Below are positions 1 through 8,008 of a stretch of 36,631 nucleotides of DNA, one piece after another. Every line of letters begins with the position of its first letter. Position 1 is the first letter of the stretch. Source of the DNA: Pseudomonadota bacterium (GTDB taxonomy: Bacteria > Pseudomonadota > Gammaproteobacteria > Xanthomonadales > Rhodanobacteraceae); NCBI GenBank assembly GCA_021793195.1, contig JAJYTG010000010.1:1-36631 (forward strand), in the 5' to 3' direction. Under the pieces are notes generated by a model, which ran no database searches, had not been told where the DNA came from, and saw only the letters and a list, made by a program, of their open reading frames with translations. Made by a program: the position numbers and the translations under genes.

Positions 1-115
1 AGGCGGTCTCCAGCTCCTCCCAGCCGGGGCGCCCGTAGCGCTCCAGCAGCAGGTCGGTCACGTCGCCGACGCTGACGGTACCGTCGAAATCACAGGCGAT
101 GGTCCAGCCGGGCAC
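1..115 (-). CDS. HAD-family phosphatase, MtnX-like (5' end only)
   Basis: Only the first 38 codons are in the window; the gene continues beyond base 1. The translation begins VPGWTIACDFDGTVSVGDV, which contains the DxDGT catalytic loop of the haloacid dehalogenase superfamily. The first Asp is the nucleophile that forms the phospho-aspartate. The following VTDLLLERYG and a nearby WEELE resemble MtnX-like HAD-IB phosphatases, some of which act in methionine salvage, but the substrate cannot be told from this fragment. I chose the GTG at 113-115 because GAGG lies 6 nt upstream; an in-frame GTG at 128-130 is the alternative. The gene follows the exporter operon on the same strand after about 130 bp, so read-through is possible. 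Family call is good; exact function is open. Confidence 0.7.
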   Translation of the reverse strand, partial: MPGWTIACDFDGTVSVGDVTDLLLERYGRPGWEELETA

Positions 116-243
116 GGCGCACCTCGACACAGGGGAAAAACGGCTGCAGCGTAGCAAGTCGAGCTTGCGGCAGGCTTTGGGCAACCACGGAAGGAGTGCG
201 CCGCAGGCCACTGGGACCCGCCGGCGCGTCCGAAGTTGCGATG

Positions 244-1155
244 TTACTGAACGCCGCGTTCAGTGTCCTTTCGTTCTGTGATGAACTTCACCAGTACCCG
301 CTGTCCGACATGCAGGCCGGCGGCATCCAGCGCCAGCACGCAATCGACGTCATGGGCGTCGGCGGGCTGGTCGTGCTGCGGGCCGAGCCGGGTCGGCCCG
401 TAGACCAGGCCCAGCCGCAGCACATGGGCCGGCCAGGTGCGACCGCCGCCGCCGGCATCCAGCACCACCTCGGCGCGCATGCCGGGCTGCACCCGGTCGA
501 TGTAGGACTCGTTGAGTTCGGCGCGCACGATCAGCGGCCGCTGCGGCTGCAGCTCGAACAGCGGCTGCGCCGCCTGCGCGCTGACCGTCTCGCCCGGCTG
601 CACGTAGCGGCGCACGATGGTGCCGGCCACCGGCGCGCGCAGGCTGCGCAGGTCGAGCTCGTGCCGTGCCTGGGCCAGCCGTGCCTGCGCCAGCGCGACG
701 CTGGCGCGGGCGGCACCGATCTCGGCGCGCAGGCCGGCCAGCGTCGAGGCCGCATCCGCGCTGTCCTGTTGCGACGCCGCGTCGGCCTGGGCCGCCGCCG
801 CCACGCGCTCGGCACGCGTCCGCACGGCCGGCAGCCGCGCGGCCAGTTCATCCGCGCGCGCGCGCGCCTGGTCGAGTTCGGCCCGCGCCATCGTCACCCC
901 CAGCTCGGCAGCGCGCGAATCCAGGGTCAGCAGCAGCTGGCCGCGCCGGACCACGGCGCCTTCGACCACCGGAACCGTCGCCACCACGCCGTCGCGGCGC
1001 GGCAGCAGGCGCAGCAGACCGCCCTCGACATCGACCACGCCGCGCGCCATCGCGGCATACGACGGCGCAGCCACGGCCGGCGCCGCCGGCCGGCCCGAGC
1101 AGGCGGCGAGCGCGAAGGGCAACAGCAGCAGACAGGCAAGGCGCCGCATGGTCAT
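244..1155 (-). CDS. HlyD-family periplasmic adaptor lipoprotein of an ABC exporter
   Basis: This 303-aa membrane fusion protein would bridge the inner-membrane ABC transporter and the outer-membrane channel encoded upstream. The N-terminus MTMRRLACLLLLPFALAACS is a lipoprotein signal with lipobox LAAC, so the mature protein should be lipid-anchored rather than held by a transmembrane helix. Next come a first biotinyl-lipoyl half (RRDGVVATVPVVEGAVVRRG), a long Ala/Arg/Gln-rich alpha-hairpin (about residues 85-170), the second lipoyl half (LRAPVAGTIVRRYVQPGE) and a beta-barrel segment (RAELNESYIDRVQPGMRAEV). It is the last gene of the operon. Its ATG overlaps the stop of the ATPase gene as ATGA (1152-1155), which implies coupled translation. 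A second ATG two codons in is an equally possible start. The exported substrate is unknown. Confidence 0.88.
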   Translation of the reverse strand: MTMRRLACLLLLPFALAACSGRPAAPAVAAPSYAAMARGVVDVEGGLLRLLPRRDGVVATVPVVEGAVVRRGQLLLTLDSRAAELGVTMARAELDQARARADELAARLPAVRTRAERVAAAAQADAASQQDSADAASTLAGLRAEIGAARASVALAQARLAQARHELDLRSLRAPVAGTIVRRYVQPGETVSAQAAQPLFELQPQRPLIVRAELNESYIDRVQPGMRAEVVLDAGGGGRTWPAHVLRLGLVYGPTRLGPQHDQPADAHDVDCVLALDAAGLHVGQRVLVKFITERKDTERGVQ

Positions 1156-1877
1156 GACGAAGACTCCTCGACGGGTGACGAACCGGGCGCGGCGTTGCGC
1201 TGGTCGGACAGGATGCGCCCGTCTTCCATGCGCAGCACGCGGTCGGCGTGGGTGACCAGGCGCGGATCGTGGCTGACACAGAGCACGGTGGCGCCATGGC
1301 CGCGGGCGATGCGATGCAGGATGTCGATCACGGTCTGGCCGCTCTTGGCGTCCAGCGCGCTGGTCGGCTCGTCGGCAAAGAACAGCTGCGGTTGCTTGGC
1401 CAGCGCGCGGGCGATGGCGACGCGCTGCTTCTCACCGCCGGACAGCTCAGCCGGGCGCAGGTGGCGCCGGTGCGCCAGATCGACCTCGTCGAGCGCGTCC
1501 TCGGCGCGGCGGCGCGCGGCGGCGTGGCCCAGCCCCAGGTAACCCAGCGGCAGCATCACCTGCTCCAGCGCGGTCAGCGCCGGAAACAGGTTGAAGCCCT
1601 GGAACACGAATCCCAGATGCTGCAGGCGGAAGCGCTGCAGGCCGGCGCGGTCGAGTTCCCAGACGCGCTCGCCCAGCGCCTCGACGCTGCCGGCATCGGG
1701 GCGCTCCAGCCCGCTGAGGATCGCCAGCAGGGTGCTCTTGCCGCAGCCGGAAGGCCCCGAGATCAAGGTCAGCTCGGCGCTCGTCAGCTCGATCGACAGC
1801 CCTTCCAGCACCTGCGTGCGCACCTTGCCCGACAGGAAGGACTTGGCCACGTGGTCGGCGCGGATCGCGGTCGTCAT
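1152..1877 (-). CDS. ABC transporter ATP-binding protein (MacB/LolD/DevA type)
   Basis: A 241-aa single nucleotide-binding domain that should power the neighbouring permease. Visible motifs in order are Walker A GPSGCGKST, Q-loop FVFQGFNLFP, ABC signature LSGGEKQRVAIARAL, Walker B QLFFADEPTSALD, and the switch histidine in VLCVSHD. Length and spacing match the MacB/LolD/DevA group, which drives mechanotransmission or lipoprotein-type export rather than classical substrate import. The ATG at 1875-1877 lies 5 nt past the permease stop; a GTG three codons upstream would overlap that stop. The 3' end overlaps the adaptor gene by 4 nt. Function as an exporter ATPase is secure; the substrate is not. 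Confidence 0.93.
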   Translation of the reverse strand: MTTAIRADHVAKSFLSGKVRTQVLEGLSIELTSAELTLISGPSGCGKSTLLAILSGLERPDAGSVEALGERVWELDRAGLQRFRLQHLGFVFQGFNLFPALTALEQVMLPLGYLGLGHAAARRRAEDALDEVDLAHRRHLRPAELSGGEKQRVAIARALAKQPQLFFADEPTSALDAKSGQTVIDILHRIARGHGATVLCVSHDPRLVTHADRVLRMEDGRILSDQRNAAPGSSPVEESSS

Positions 1878-1882
1878 CGCGT

Positions 1883-3016
1883 TCACCGCAGCAGCCGCGC
1901 GGGATCGGCGCGGCGCAGCGTGCGTACCGCCATCAGCCCCGACACCAGCGCGATCGCCATGACCAGTCCGGCGCAGACCAGTACTCCCAGCGGACTGAGC
2001 GCCACCGGCACGTCCTGGCCGATCGCCACCGCCAGCACCAGCGCGCTCAGCACGCCGCCCAGCAGCAGACCCAGCGTGCCGATCCAGGTCGCCTGTTCCA
2101 TCACCACCCGGCTGAGCGCCGCGTAGCTGGCGCCCAGCGCGTTGAGCGTGGCGTACTCGGTGACCGAGCCGGCGACCGCGCCCATCAGGGTCTGGCTGGT
2201 GATCACCGCGCCGACCAGGAACACCACCGCCGACATGAACACCACGCCCAGCCCGGCGCCGGTCTCGAACAGCCAGTAGCGCACGGTGCGCGCGGAAAAA
2301 TCCTGCGCCGTCCACACCGCGTAGCGGCGGTGCGTGCCCTGCGGATCGAGCCGCGCCGCCACCGCGGCAGCCTGCTCCGGGTGCCTGAGCTTGATCAGGT
2401 AATAGGCGACCTGGCCAGGATCGTCGACGCCCTGGTTGAGGCGCCGCGCGGTCGCCAGCGAGGTGACGATGTTGACGCCGCCCAGCGCGCGCAGGCCGGT
2501 GGCGGTGCCGACCAGGCGCACGCGCACGCCGTTGAGGACGGCGCGGTCGCCGACGTCGATGCCGAGCTTGGGCAGGTCGGCGCGATCGACGATCACCGCG
2601 CCCGGCTGCTCCAGCAGCAGGCGCAATGCCGGCGGGATGACGTCGGCGAAGGCCAGCCCGCGCGGCGACGGATCGATGCCGGAGATGAACACCGACACGC
2701 TGCCGAGATCGACCGGGCCGTGCCAGTCGCCGTCCACCCACTGGAACGGCTCCACCCGCGCCACCGCCGGGTCCATCAGCAGGCGCATTTCGACGTCGCG
2801 GCCGATCGGGCGGCCGAGATCGATGCTCTGGGTGCCGGGATAGCCCGCCCAGAGATCGGCGCTGGAGCGGGTGATGTAGGTGCTGGCGCTTTCGAAGATG
2901 CCCAGCACCAGCGCCAGCTGCACCAGCAGCAGCATGCCGGAGAACGCCACCGCCAGCGTCGCCGGCAGGAAGCGGCGCCATTCGTAGATCAGCGTCTTGC
3001 GCGCCAGCGCGATCAT
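1883..3016 (-). CDS. ABC transporter permease, MacB/DevC-like (FtsX domain)
   Basis: A 377-aa inner-membrane permease. The N-terminal segment MIALARKTLIYEWRRFLPAT leads into TM1 (VAFSGMLLLVQLALVLGIF). A periplasmic domain of roughly 200 residues contains SSADLWAGYPGTQSIDLGRP. Three C-terminal TM segments follow (near GLGVVFMSAVVFLVGAVI, TLGLLLGGVLSALVLAVAIG and LGVLVCAGLVMAIALVSGL). This 1+3 TM layout is that of the MacB/DevC/FtsX type VII ABC family. The start ATG overlaps the stop of the outer-membrane gene (TCAT at 3013-3016 on the plus strand). The reading frame is open a long way upstream, but the sequence there is a shadow of the outer-membrane gene. Confidence 0.9.
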   Translation of the reverse strand: MIALARKTLIYEWRRFLPATLAVAFSGMLLLVQLALVLGIFESASTYITRSSADLWAGYPGTQSIDLGRPIGRDVEMRLLMDPAVARVEPFQWVDGDWHGPVDLGSVSVFISGIDPSPRGLAFADVIPPALRLLLEQPGAVIVDRADLPKLGIDVGDRAVLNGVRVRLVGTATGLRALGGVNIVTSLATARRLNQGVDDPGQVAYYLIKLRHPEQAAAVAARLDPQGTHRRYAVWTAQDFSARTVRYWLFETGAGLGVVFMSAVVFLVGAVITSQTLMGAVAGSVTEYATLNALGASYAALSRVVMEQATWIGTLGLLLGGVLSALVLAVAIGQDVPVALSPLGVLVCAGLVMAIALVSGLMAVRTLRRADPARLLR

Positions 3017-4479
3017 CGCGCGACTCCGGCCGCCGCGGCGGCCGGCGGCGGTGCGGTCACCGGAGCCGCGCCGCCCTGAGCCTTGTAGAGCGCCACCCAG
3101 GCCACGCCTTCGGCCTCGCGTGCCTGGACGGCGACCAGCGCGGCGCGCAGGGTCGCGGTGTTGGCGCTGTCGCCTTCGAGGCCATCGGCGAGACCTAGGC
3201 GCGTACGCGTGGCCGCGGCCTGCGCGGCGCGCGCCAGTGCCGTAGCCGCCGCCGCGCTCTGCGTCGCGCGCTCGCGCGCCGCGGCCAGCTGTGCCAGCGC
3301 CTGCTCGGTCTCGCCGACTGCGGTCAGCACCGTCTGCCGGTAGCTCAGCACCGCCGCGCGCAGCGCATGGTCGTTCGCGCGCACCTGGGCCTGACGCAGG
3401 CCCCAGTCGAACAGCGGCATGTTGATGATCGGGCCGAAACTGGGAATGCCGCGCAGGCGACCGATCTCGCCGCCGGCGGTGCGTGCCGAGGCGGTCATGG
3501 TCCAGCCCAGCGCCAGCCGCGGGTAGAGATCGGCGCGGGCGATGCCGAGTTCGCCCGCGGCGCGCAGCACCGCGGCTTCGGCGCGCTGGATGTCGGGACG
3601 CGTGCGCAGCAGATCGGCCGGCGGCAGCACCGCCGTGGCGGCCGGCGGTGCCGGCAACGGCGCCACCGCGTACAGCATCGGGTCGGGCTCGACCTCCCCG
3701 AGCAGCACGGCCAGTTGCTGCCGCGCCACCGCGATCGCCGCCGGGGCAGCGCTGGCTTCGGCGCGCGCCGTATCGAGCGCGGCCTGCGCGGCGGCACCGG
3801 TTTCGGGCGCGGCCAGATGCTGCGTGATTCGCACCCGGGTCAGCGCCACCCGGCGCTGCGCCGCCGCCACCAGTTCGGCTTCCAGCGCGGCCTGCGCCTG
3901 CGCGGCGCGCAGGGCCAGGTAGTTGCGCACCACCTCGGCCACCACCGCCACGCGCGCCGCGGCCAGATCGGCGGCGGCGAGGCCGGCATTGCCGGCGATC
4001 ACCCGGCGCTCGCTCTCGGCGCGGCCGAACACCCCCAGCTGCCAGACCGCGTCGAAACCGACCTGGAAATAGCTGGCGGTACTGCCGGGCGTGGGCTGCT
4101 GGTTGGTGTACAGGCTGAGCTGCGGCAGATACCTGGCGGTCACCGTCGGCGCCAGCGCACGCGCCGCCGCCAGGCGCTCGCCGGCCGCCTGCAGATCGAG
4201 GTTTTCGTGCAATGCGCGCGTGACCAGCGCATCCAGTGCGGGGTCGTGGAAGCCGCGCCACCAGTGCGCCAGGTCGGGCCGGGGCCCCAACGCCGGCGCC
4301 TGGGCAAAATGATCCGGCAGCGCGATCCGCGGCCGCGGCACGGTCGGTGCCACCGAACATCCCGCCAGCAGACTCAGCGCCAGCCCCGCGACGACACCCA
4401 GCGCACGGCCGTGACCGGCACGGATCGCCCGCGAGCGGCTGGAGCGGAACGGGGAACGCGCGACAACGGCTTGCTGCAC
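3013..4479 (-). CDS. TolC/NodT-family outer-membrane efflux lipoprotein
   Basis: A 488-aa outer-membrane channel, first gene of the exporter operon. The N-terminal hydrophobic stretch VVAGLALSLLAGC ends in lipobox LAGC, followed by SVAPTVPRPRIALPDHF, a typical start of mature NodT-family proteins. Two OEP repeats follow, with hallmarks LHENLDLQAAGERLAAARA near the front, LLRTRPDIQRAEAAV in the middle, PSFGPIINMPLFDWG, and LSYRQTVLTAVGETEQALAQL near the end. I place the start at the GTG 4477-4479 because AGGA lies 6 nt before it and the frame upstream lacks signal-peptide character; the signal peptide is then about 39 residues. With the permease, ATPase and adaptor it forms a self-contained tripartite exporter. 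Confidence 0.88.
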   Translation of the reverse strand: MQQAVVARSPFRSSRSRAIRAGHGRALGVVAGLALSLLAGCSVAPTVPRPRIALPDHFAQAPALGPRPDLAHWWRGFHDPALDALVTRALHENLDLQAAGERLAAARALAPTVTARYLPQLSLYTNQQPTPGSTASYFQVGFDAVWQLGVFGRAESERRVIAGNAGLAAADLAAARVAVVAEVVRNYLALRAAQAQAALEAELVAAAQRRVALTRVRITQHLAAPETGAAAQAALDTARAEASAAPAAIAVARQQLAVLLGEVEPDPMLYAVAPLPAPPAATAVLPPADLLRTRPDIQRAEAAVLRAAGELGIARADLYPRLALGWTMTASARTAGGEIGRLRGIPSFGPIINMPLFDWGLRQAQVRANDHALRAAVLSYRQTVLTAVGETEQALAQLAAARERATQSAAAATALARAAQAAATRTRLGLADGLEGDSANTATLRAALVAVQAREAEGVAWVALYKAQGGAAPVTAPPPAAAAAGVAR

Positions 4480-4539
4480 GATCGATCCTGGCGTGACGAG
4501 AGCGGGCGCGACGCGACGGCGACCGCGGACGGAAAGTGA

Positions 4540-4545
4540 ATCATA
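4540..4545 (-). promoter_or_regulatory. Possible -10 box for the exporter operon
   Basis: TATGAT on the minus strand, about 60 nt before the GTG of the outer-membrane gene. No convincing -35 hexamer lies 16-18 bp upstream, so this is a weak candidate. Confidence 0.25.
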
Positions 4546-4566
4546 GCCGGCGCGAGGGCGACGCCC

Positions 4567-4609
4567 GCCTTGCCGCCGGCGCAAACAGCGAATGCCGCGG
4601 CGGCAAGGC
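4567..4609. repeat. 12-bp perfect inverted repeat in the exporter/recC divergent region
   Basis: GCCTTGCCGCCG at 4567-4578 is the exact reverse complement of CGGCGGCAAGGC at 4598-4609, with a 19-nt spacer. It lies in the 178-bp gap between the leftward exporter operon (start 4479) and rightward recC (start near 4658). It could be an operator for a dimeric repressor controlling either side, or a transcribed hairpin. No T-tract follows, so a terminator is unlikely. The rest of the gap holds no other clear signal. Confidence 0.5.
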
Positions 4610-4657
4610 AGCGCGGCGCGCCAGTAAAACAGACTAACCTTTACGATCAGCACTGGC

Positions 4658-7600
4658 GTGCGCAAACGGCGTGAAGCGCGGTCGCAGCCGCTGCGATGCG
4701 GTTCCGGCAGGCTGAACGATGTCGATGTCGATGGCTGTGGCGAGGACACGCTACTGATCGAGCAAGGATTCCAACTGCATCGCGCCAGCCGGGTCGAGGT
4801 ACTGGCCGAAGCGCTGTCGGCGCTGCTGACGGCGACGCGGCCGGCGGACGCGCTGGCGCCGCGCGAGGTAGTGGTCGCGCATCCGGGCCTGGGCCGCTGG
4901 CTGTGCCAGTCGCTGGCCGAACGCCGCGGCATCGTCGCCCATCTCGATCTGCTGCAACCGTGGCAGTTCGTCGGTCGCCTGCAGGACCGGCTGCTGGGCG
5001 CGGCAGCGGCCGATCCGCGCTACGAACGCGAGGCGCTGCGCTGGCTGCTGTTCGCCCTGCTGGGCGACGCGGCGCCGGCGGAACTGCGCGACTACCTCGA
5101 CGGTCCGGCGCCGCAGCGGCGCCGCTTCCAGCTCGCCGATCGCCTGGCCGCGGTGTACACGCAATATCTGGTCTATCGCCGCGACTGGCTGGCGGCGTGG
5201 GAAGCCGGCGCCTCGCCGCACTGGCAGGCGGTGCTCTGGCAGCGCGTGCAGGCGCGCGCCGGCGGTCCGCATCGTGCCGCGCGCATGCAGGCGCTGCTGA
5301 CGGCGCTGGTGTCGCCGGCGGCGACGCCGACCGCAGACTCGCCGCTGGCGGTGTTCGGCGTCAATCAGCTGGCGCCGGACACGCTGGCGGTGCTGCAGGC
5401 GCTTTCGGCGCAACGCGCGGTGCATCTGTTCCTCGCCGACCCCTGCTTCGAGCCCTGGGACGACATCGTCACCGAGCGTCGCCTCGTCGCCGCCGGCGCC
5501 GACGCCGCGGCGCTGCATCTGGAGACCGGACATCCGCTGCTGGCCGCCTGGGGCGGTCAGGGTCAGGCGTTTGCGCGGCAGCTGCAGACCGCAGCCGCGG
5601 CCGACTGGCCGCAGGCGCTGGACGCCGAACAGACACCGGCGCCGACCCTGCTCAGCCGGCTGCAGCAGAGCATCCGCCAGCGCGACCCGGACCTGCTGGC
5701 CGCCGCCGATCCCGCCGACGGCAGCCTGCGCGTGCATGCCTGCCACACCCGTCTGCGCGAGCTGGAGGTGCTGCGCGACGCGCTGCTGGGCGCGCTGGCC
5801 GATGCCGACCGCGCCGCGGGCGAGGGCGGCGCGCGGCTGAGTCCGCGCGACATCGTGGTGATGGCGCCGGACCTGGACGCCTATGCGCCGCTGATCCCGG
5901 CCGTGTTCGGCGGCGCCGGCCATGCCGCGGCGCTGCCGTATCACATCGCCGACCAGCCGCTGCGCGCCGTGCATCCGCTGTTCGCGGCCTTTCAGGCGGT
6001 GCTCGACCTGGCCGACACGCGGCTGGGCGTCGTCGCCGTGCTGGATCTGCTCGCCGTGCCGGCGCTGGCTCGCCGCTTCGGGCTCGACGCCGCGCAGCGC
6101 GCCACGCTGGCGCGCTGGATCGCGCGCAGCCACATCGCCTGGGGCCTGGACGAGAACGACCGCGCCGCCGCCGGAGCACCCGCCGATCACGCGCACACCT
6201 TCGCCTTCGGCCTCGACCGCATGACGCTGGGCTATCTCAGCGGCGGCGCCGGCGCGGTCTGCGCCGGCATCCTGCCGCTGCCCGGGGTCGAGGGCCTGGC
6301 CGCCGAATGCGTGGGCGCCTTCGCCGCGCTGCTCGGCACACTCGAACGCCTGCGCGGCGAGCGCGCCACGGCGCGCCCGCCGGCGGCCTGGGTCGCGCTG
6401 CTTGCGCGCCTGCTCGACAGCCTGTTCGCACCCGATCCCGAGGACCCCGGCGAAGCCGCCGCACTGGATGCGCTGCAGTCCTCCCTGGCGGCACTGGCCG
6501 AGCAGGCCGACAGCGCCGGCTGCGACGAGGCGATCGGCTGGGATGCGCTGCGCGAGGCGCTGGACGGCGAGCTGGCGGCGCGGCCGCCACGACAGCGCTT
6601 TCTCGCCGGCGGCATCACCTTCTGCGGCATGGTCCCGTTCCGCAGCATCCCGTTCGGCATCGTCGCGGTGCTCGGTCTCGACGACGGCGCATTTCCGCGC
6701 CGCGCCGACGACGCCGGCCTCAATCTGATGGCCGCGCACTGGCGCGCCGGCGATCGCGACACCCGCGAGGAGGATCGCTATCTGTTCCTGGAAGCGCTGA
6801 TGAGCGCGCGCCAGCGGTTGCATCTGAGCTACATCGGCGAGGGCGTGCGCGATGGCGGTGCGCGCAATCCCGCGGCGCCGCTGGCCGAGCTGCTGCGCCT
6901 GCTGCAGGCGCGGTGGCCGCAGACACCATGGCTGCTGCGGCATCCGCTGCAGCCGTTCGACCGCCGCTATTTCGACGGCAGCGACGCGCGCTTCTTCAGC
7001 TACGCCGCGCCGCCCGAAGCCGCGGCGAGCGTGCCGCCCATGACCCGCCCGCCCGCGGAGATCGCGCGGCCGGCAGCCTGCGAACCGGTCCGCCTCGACG
7101 ACCTGGAGGCGTTCCTGCGCCACCCGGCGCGCTGGTTTTTCCGCCAGCGCCTGCAGCTGCGCCTGCCCGACGACCGCAGCGAGCGCCCGTCCGATGTCGA
7201 ACCGCTGGCGCTGGCGTTGCCGCCACAGGCCGGCGTGGAGGCGGCGCTGTTCGCCGCCGCGCTCGCCGCCGGCGATGATCCGCCGGCGACGCCGCCGCCG
7301 TGGCTGGCGCTGTCCGGACTGCTGCCGTCCGGCGCGCGCGGCGCGGACGCCTATGCGCAGGTGCGCGACAGCGTGATCGGCGTGCTGATCGCATTGCGTC
7401 AGGTCGCGCCCGATCTGCGCGGCGCGGCGCAATCGGTCGCGATCGATCTCGATCTCGGCGACGGCCTGCGCCTCACCGGCGCCGTCGCCGACGTCTGGCC
7501 GGATCAGCGCCTGCTGCTGCTCGCCGACGGGCGCAAGCTGCCGGCGCCGCGCGCCCTGATCCTGCTGCTGCGCGGTTGCGCGCTGGCCGCCGCCGGCGAC

Positions 7601-8008
7601 GCGCCGTGGCGTGCGCTGGCGCTGCCGAAGCCGGACGGCCTGCGCGGCGAACTGGCGCTGCCGCCGGCGGACGCCGCACGCGCGCTGCTGCGGCAATGGC
7701 TGACGCTGTATCGCGATGCCGCAGCCACACCGCCGCTGCTGTTCCCGGCCACCGCCTGGGCCTACCTCGGCGCGCGCGCGGACGGCGTCGCCGCCGCCTG
7801 TGCCGCGGCGCGACAGGTCTGGCTGCCGGGCTACCGCGGCTATGCCGAAAGCCTCGATCCGTATCACGCGCTGGCCGCGCGCGACCGCGATTTCCTCGAC
7901 CCTGACGGCGCCGACCATGGCGTCTTCACGGCGCAGGCCGAGGCCGCGTTCGGGCCGCTGCGGGCCGCCGGCACGACGCTGCCCAAACCCGCGCGAGCGC
8001 CGGCATGA
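4658..8008 (+). CDS. recC: Exonuclease V subunit gamma, RecC
   Basis: RecC splits the DNA strands and reads the Chi site in the RecBCD helicase-nuclease. It has an SF1 helicase fold and a nuclease fold that have both lost catalysis. The 1116-aa product is close to the E. coli length (1122). Hallmark stretches include LQPWQFVGRLQDRLLG near the N-terminus, GMVPFRSIPFGIVAVLGLDD followed by GAFPRR, and EDRYLFLEALMSARQRLHLS. RecC-like sequence starts at about residue 40 (FQLHRASRVEVLAEALSALL). The only canonical in-frame start is the GTG at 4658, because a stop lies at 4625-4627 and no other ATG, GTG or TTG precedes the homologous part. The first 36 or so residues look unlike RecC, so a non-canonical start (for example CTG near 4753) is possible. 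The stop overlaps recB as ATGA. Confidence 0.93.
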   Translation: MRKRREARSQPLRCGSGRLNDVDVDGCGEDTLLIEQGFQLHRASRVEVLAEALSALLTATRPADALAPREVVVAHPGLGRWLCQSLAERRGIVAHLDLLQPWQFVGRLQDRLLGAAAADPRYEREALRWLLFALLGDAAPAELRDYLDGPAPQRRRFQLADRLAAVYTQYLVYRRDWLAAWEAGASPHWQAVLWQRVQARAGGPHRAARMQALLTALVSPAATPTADSPLAVFGVNQLAPDTLAVLQALSAQRAVHLFLADPCFEPWDDIVTERRLVAAGADAAALHLETGHPLLAAWGGQGQAFARQLQTAAAADWPQALDAEQTPAPTLLSRLQQSIRQRDPDLLAAADPADGSLRVHACHTRLRELEVLRDALLGALADADRAAGEGGARLSPRDIVVMAPDLDAYAPLIPAVFGGAGHAAALPYHIADQPLRAVHPLFAAFQAVLDLADTRLGVVAVLDLLAVPALARRFGLDAAQRATLARWIARSHIAWGLDENDRAAAGAPADHAHTFAFGLDRMTLGYLSGGAGAVCAGILPLPGVEGLAAECVGAFAALLGTLERLRGERATARPPAAWVALLARLLDSLFAPDPEDPGEAAALDALQSSLAALAEQADSAGCDEAIGWDALREALDGELAARPPRQRFLAGGITFCGMVPFRSIPFGIVAVLGLDDGAFPRRADDAGLNLMAAHWRAGDRDTREEDRYLFLEALMSARQRLHLSYIGEGVRDGGARNPAAPLAELLRLLQARWPQTPWLLRHPLQPFDRRYFDGSDARFFSYAAPPEAAASVPPMTRPPAEIARPAACEPVRLDDLEAFLRHPARWFFRQRLQLRLPDDRSERPSDVEPLALALPPQAGVEAALFAAALAAGDDPPATPPPWLALSGLLPSGARGADAYAQVRDSVIGVLIALRQVAPDLRGAAQSVAIDLDLGDGLRLTGAVADVWPDQRLLLLADGRKLPAPRALILLLRGCALAAAGDAPWRALALPKPDGLRGELALPPADAARALLRQWLTLYRDAAATPPLLFPATAWAYLGARADGVAAACAAARQVWLPGYRGYAESLDPYHALAARDRDFLDPDGADHGVFTAQAEAAFGPLRAAGTTLPKPARAPA

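Noticed and set aside
154-168. Small hairpin GCAAG/CTTGC between the adaptor gene and the HAD gene, with a T-run about 13 nt further on the minus strand
   Set aside because: Only 5 bp of stem and the T-run is too far away for a convincing terminator.
4751-7918. 1055-codon minus-strand open frame opposite recC
   Set aside because: Antisense shadow of recC with Arg/Gln/Ala-rich low-complexity sequence.
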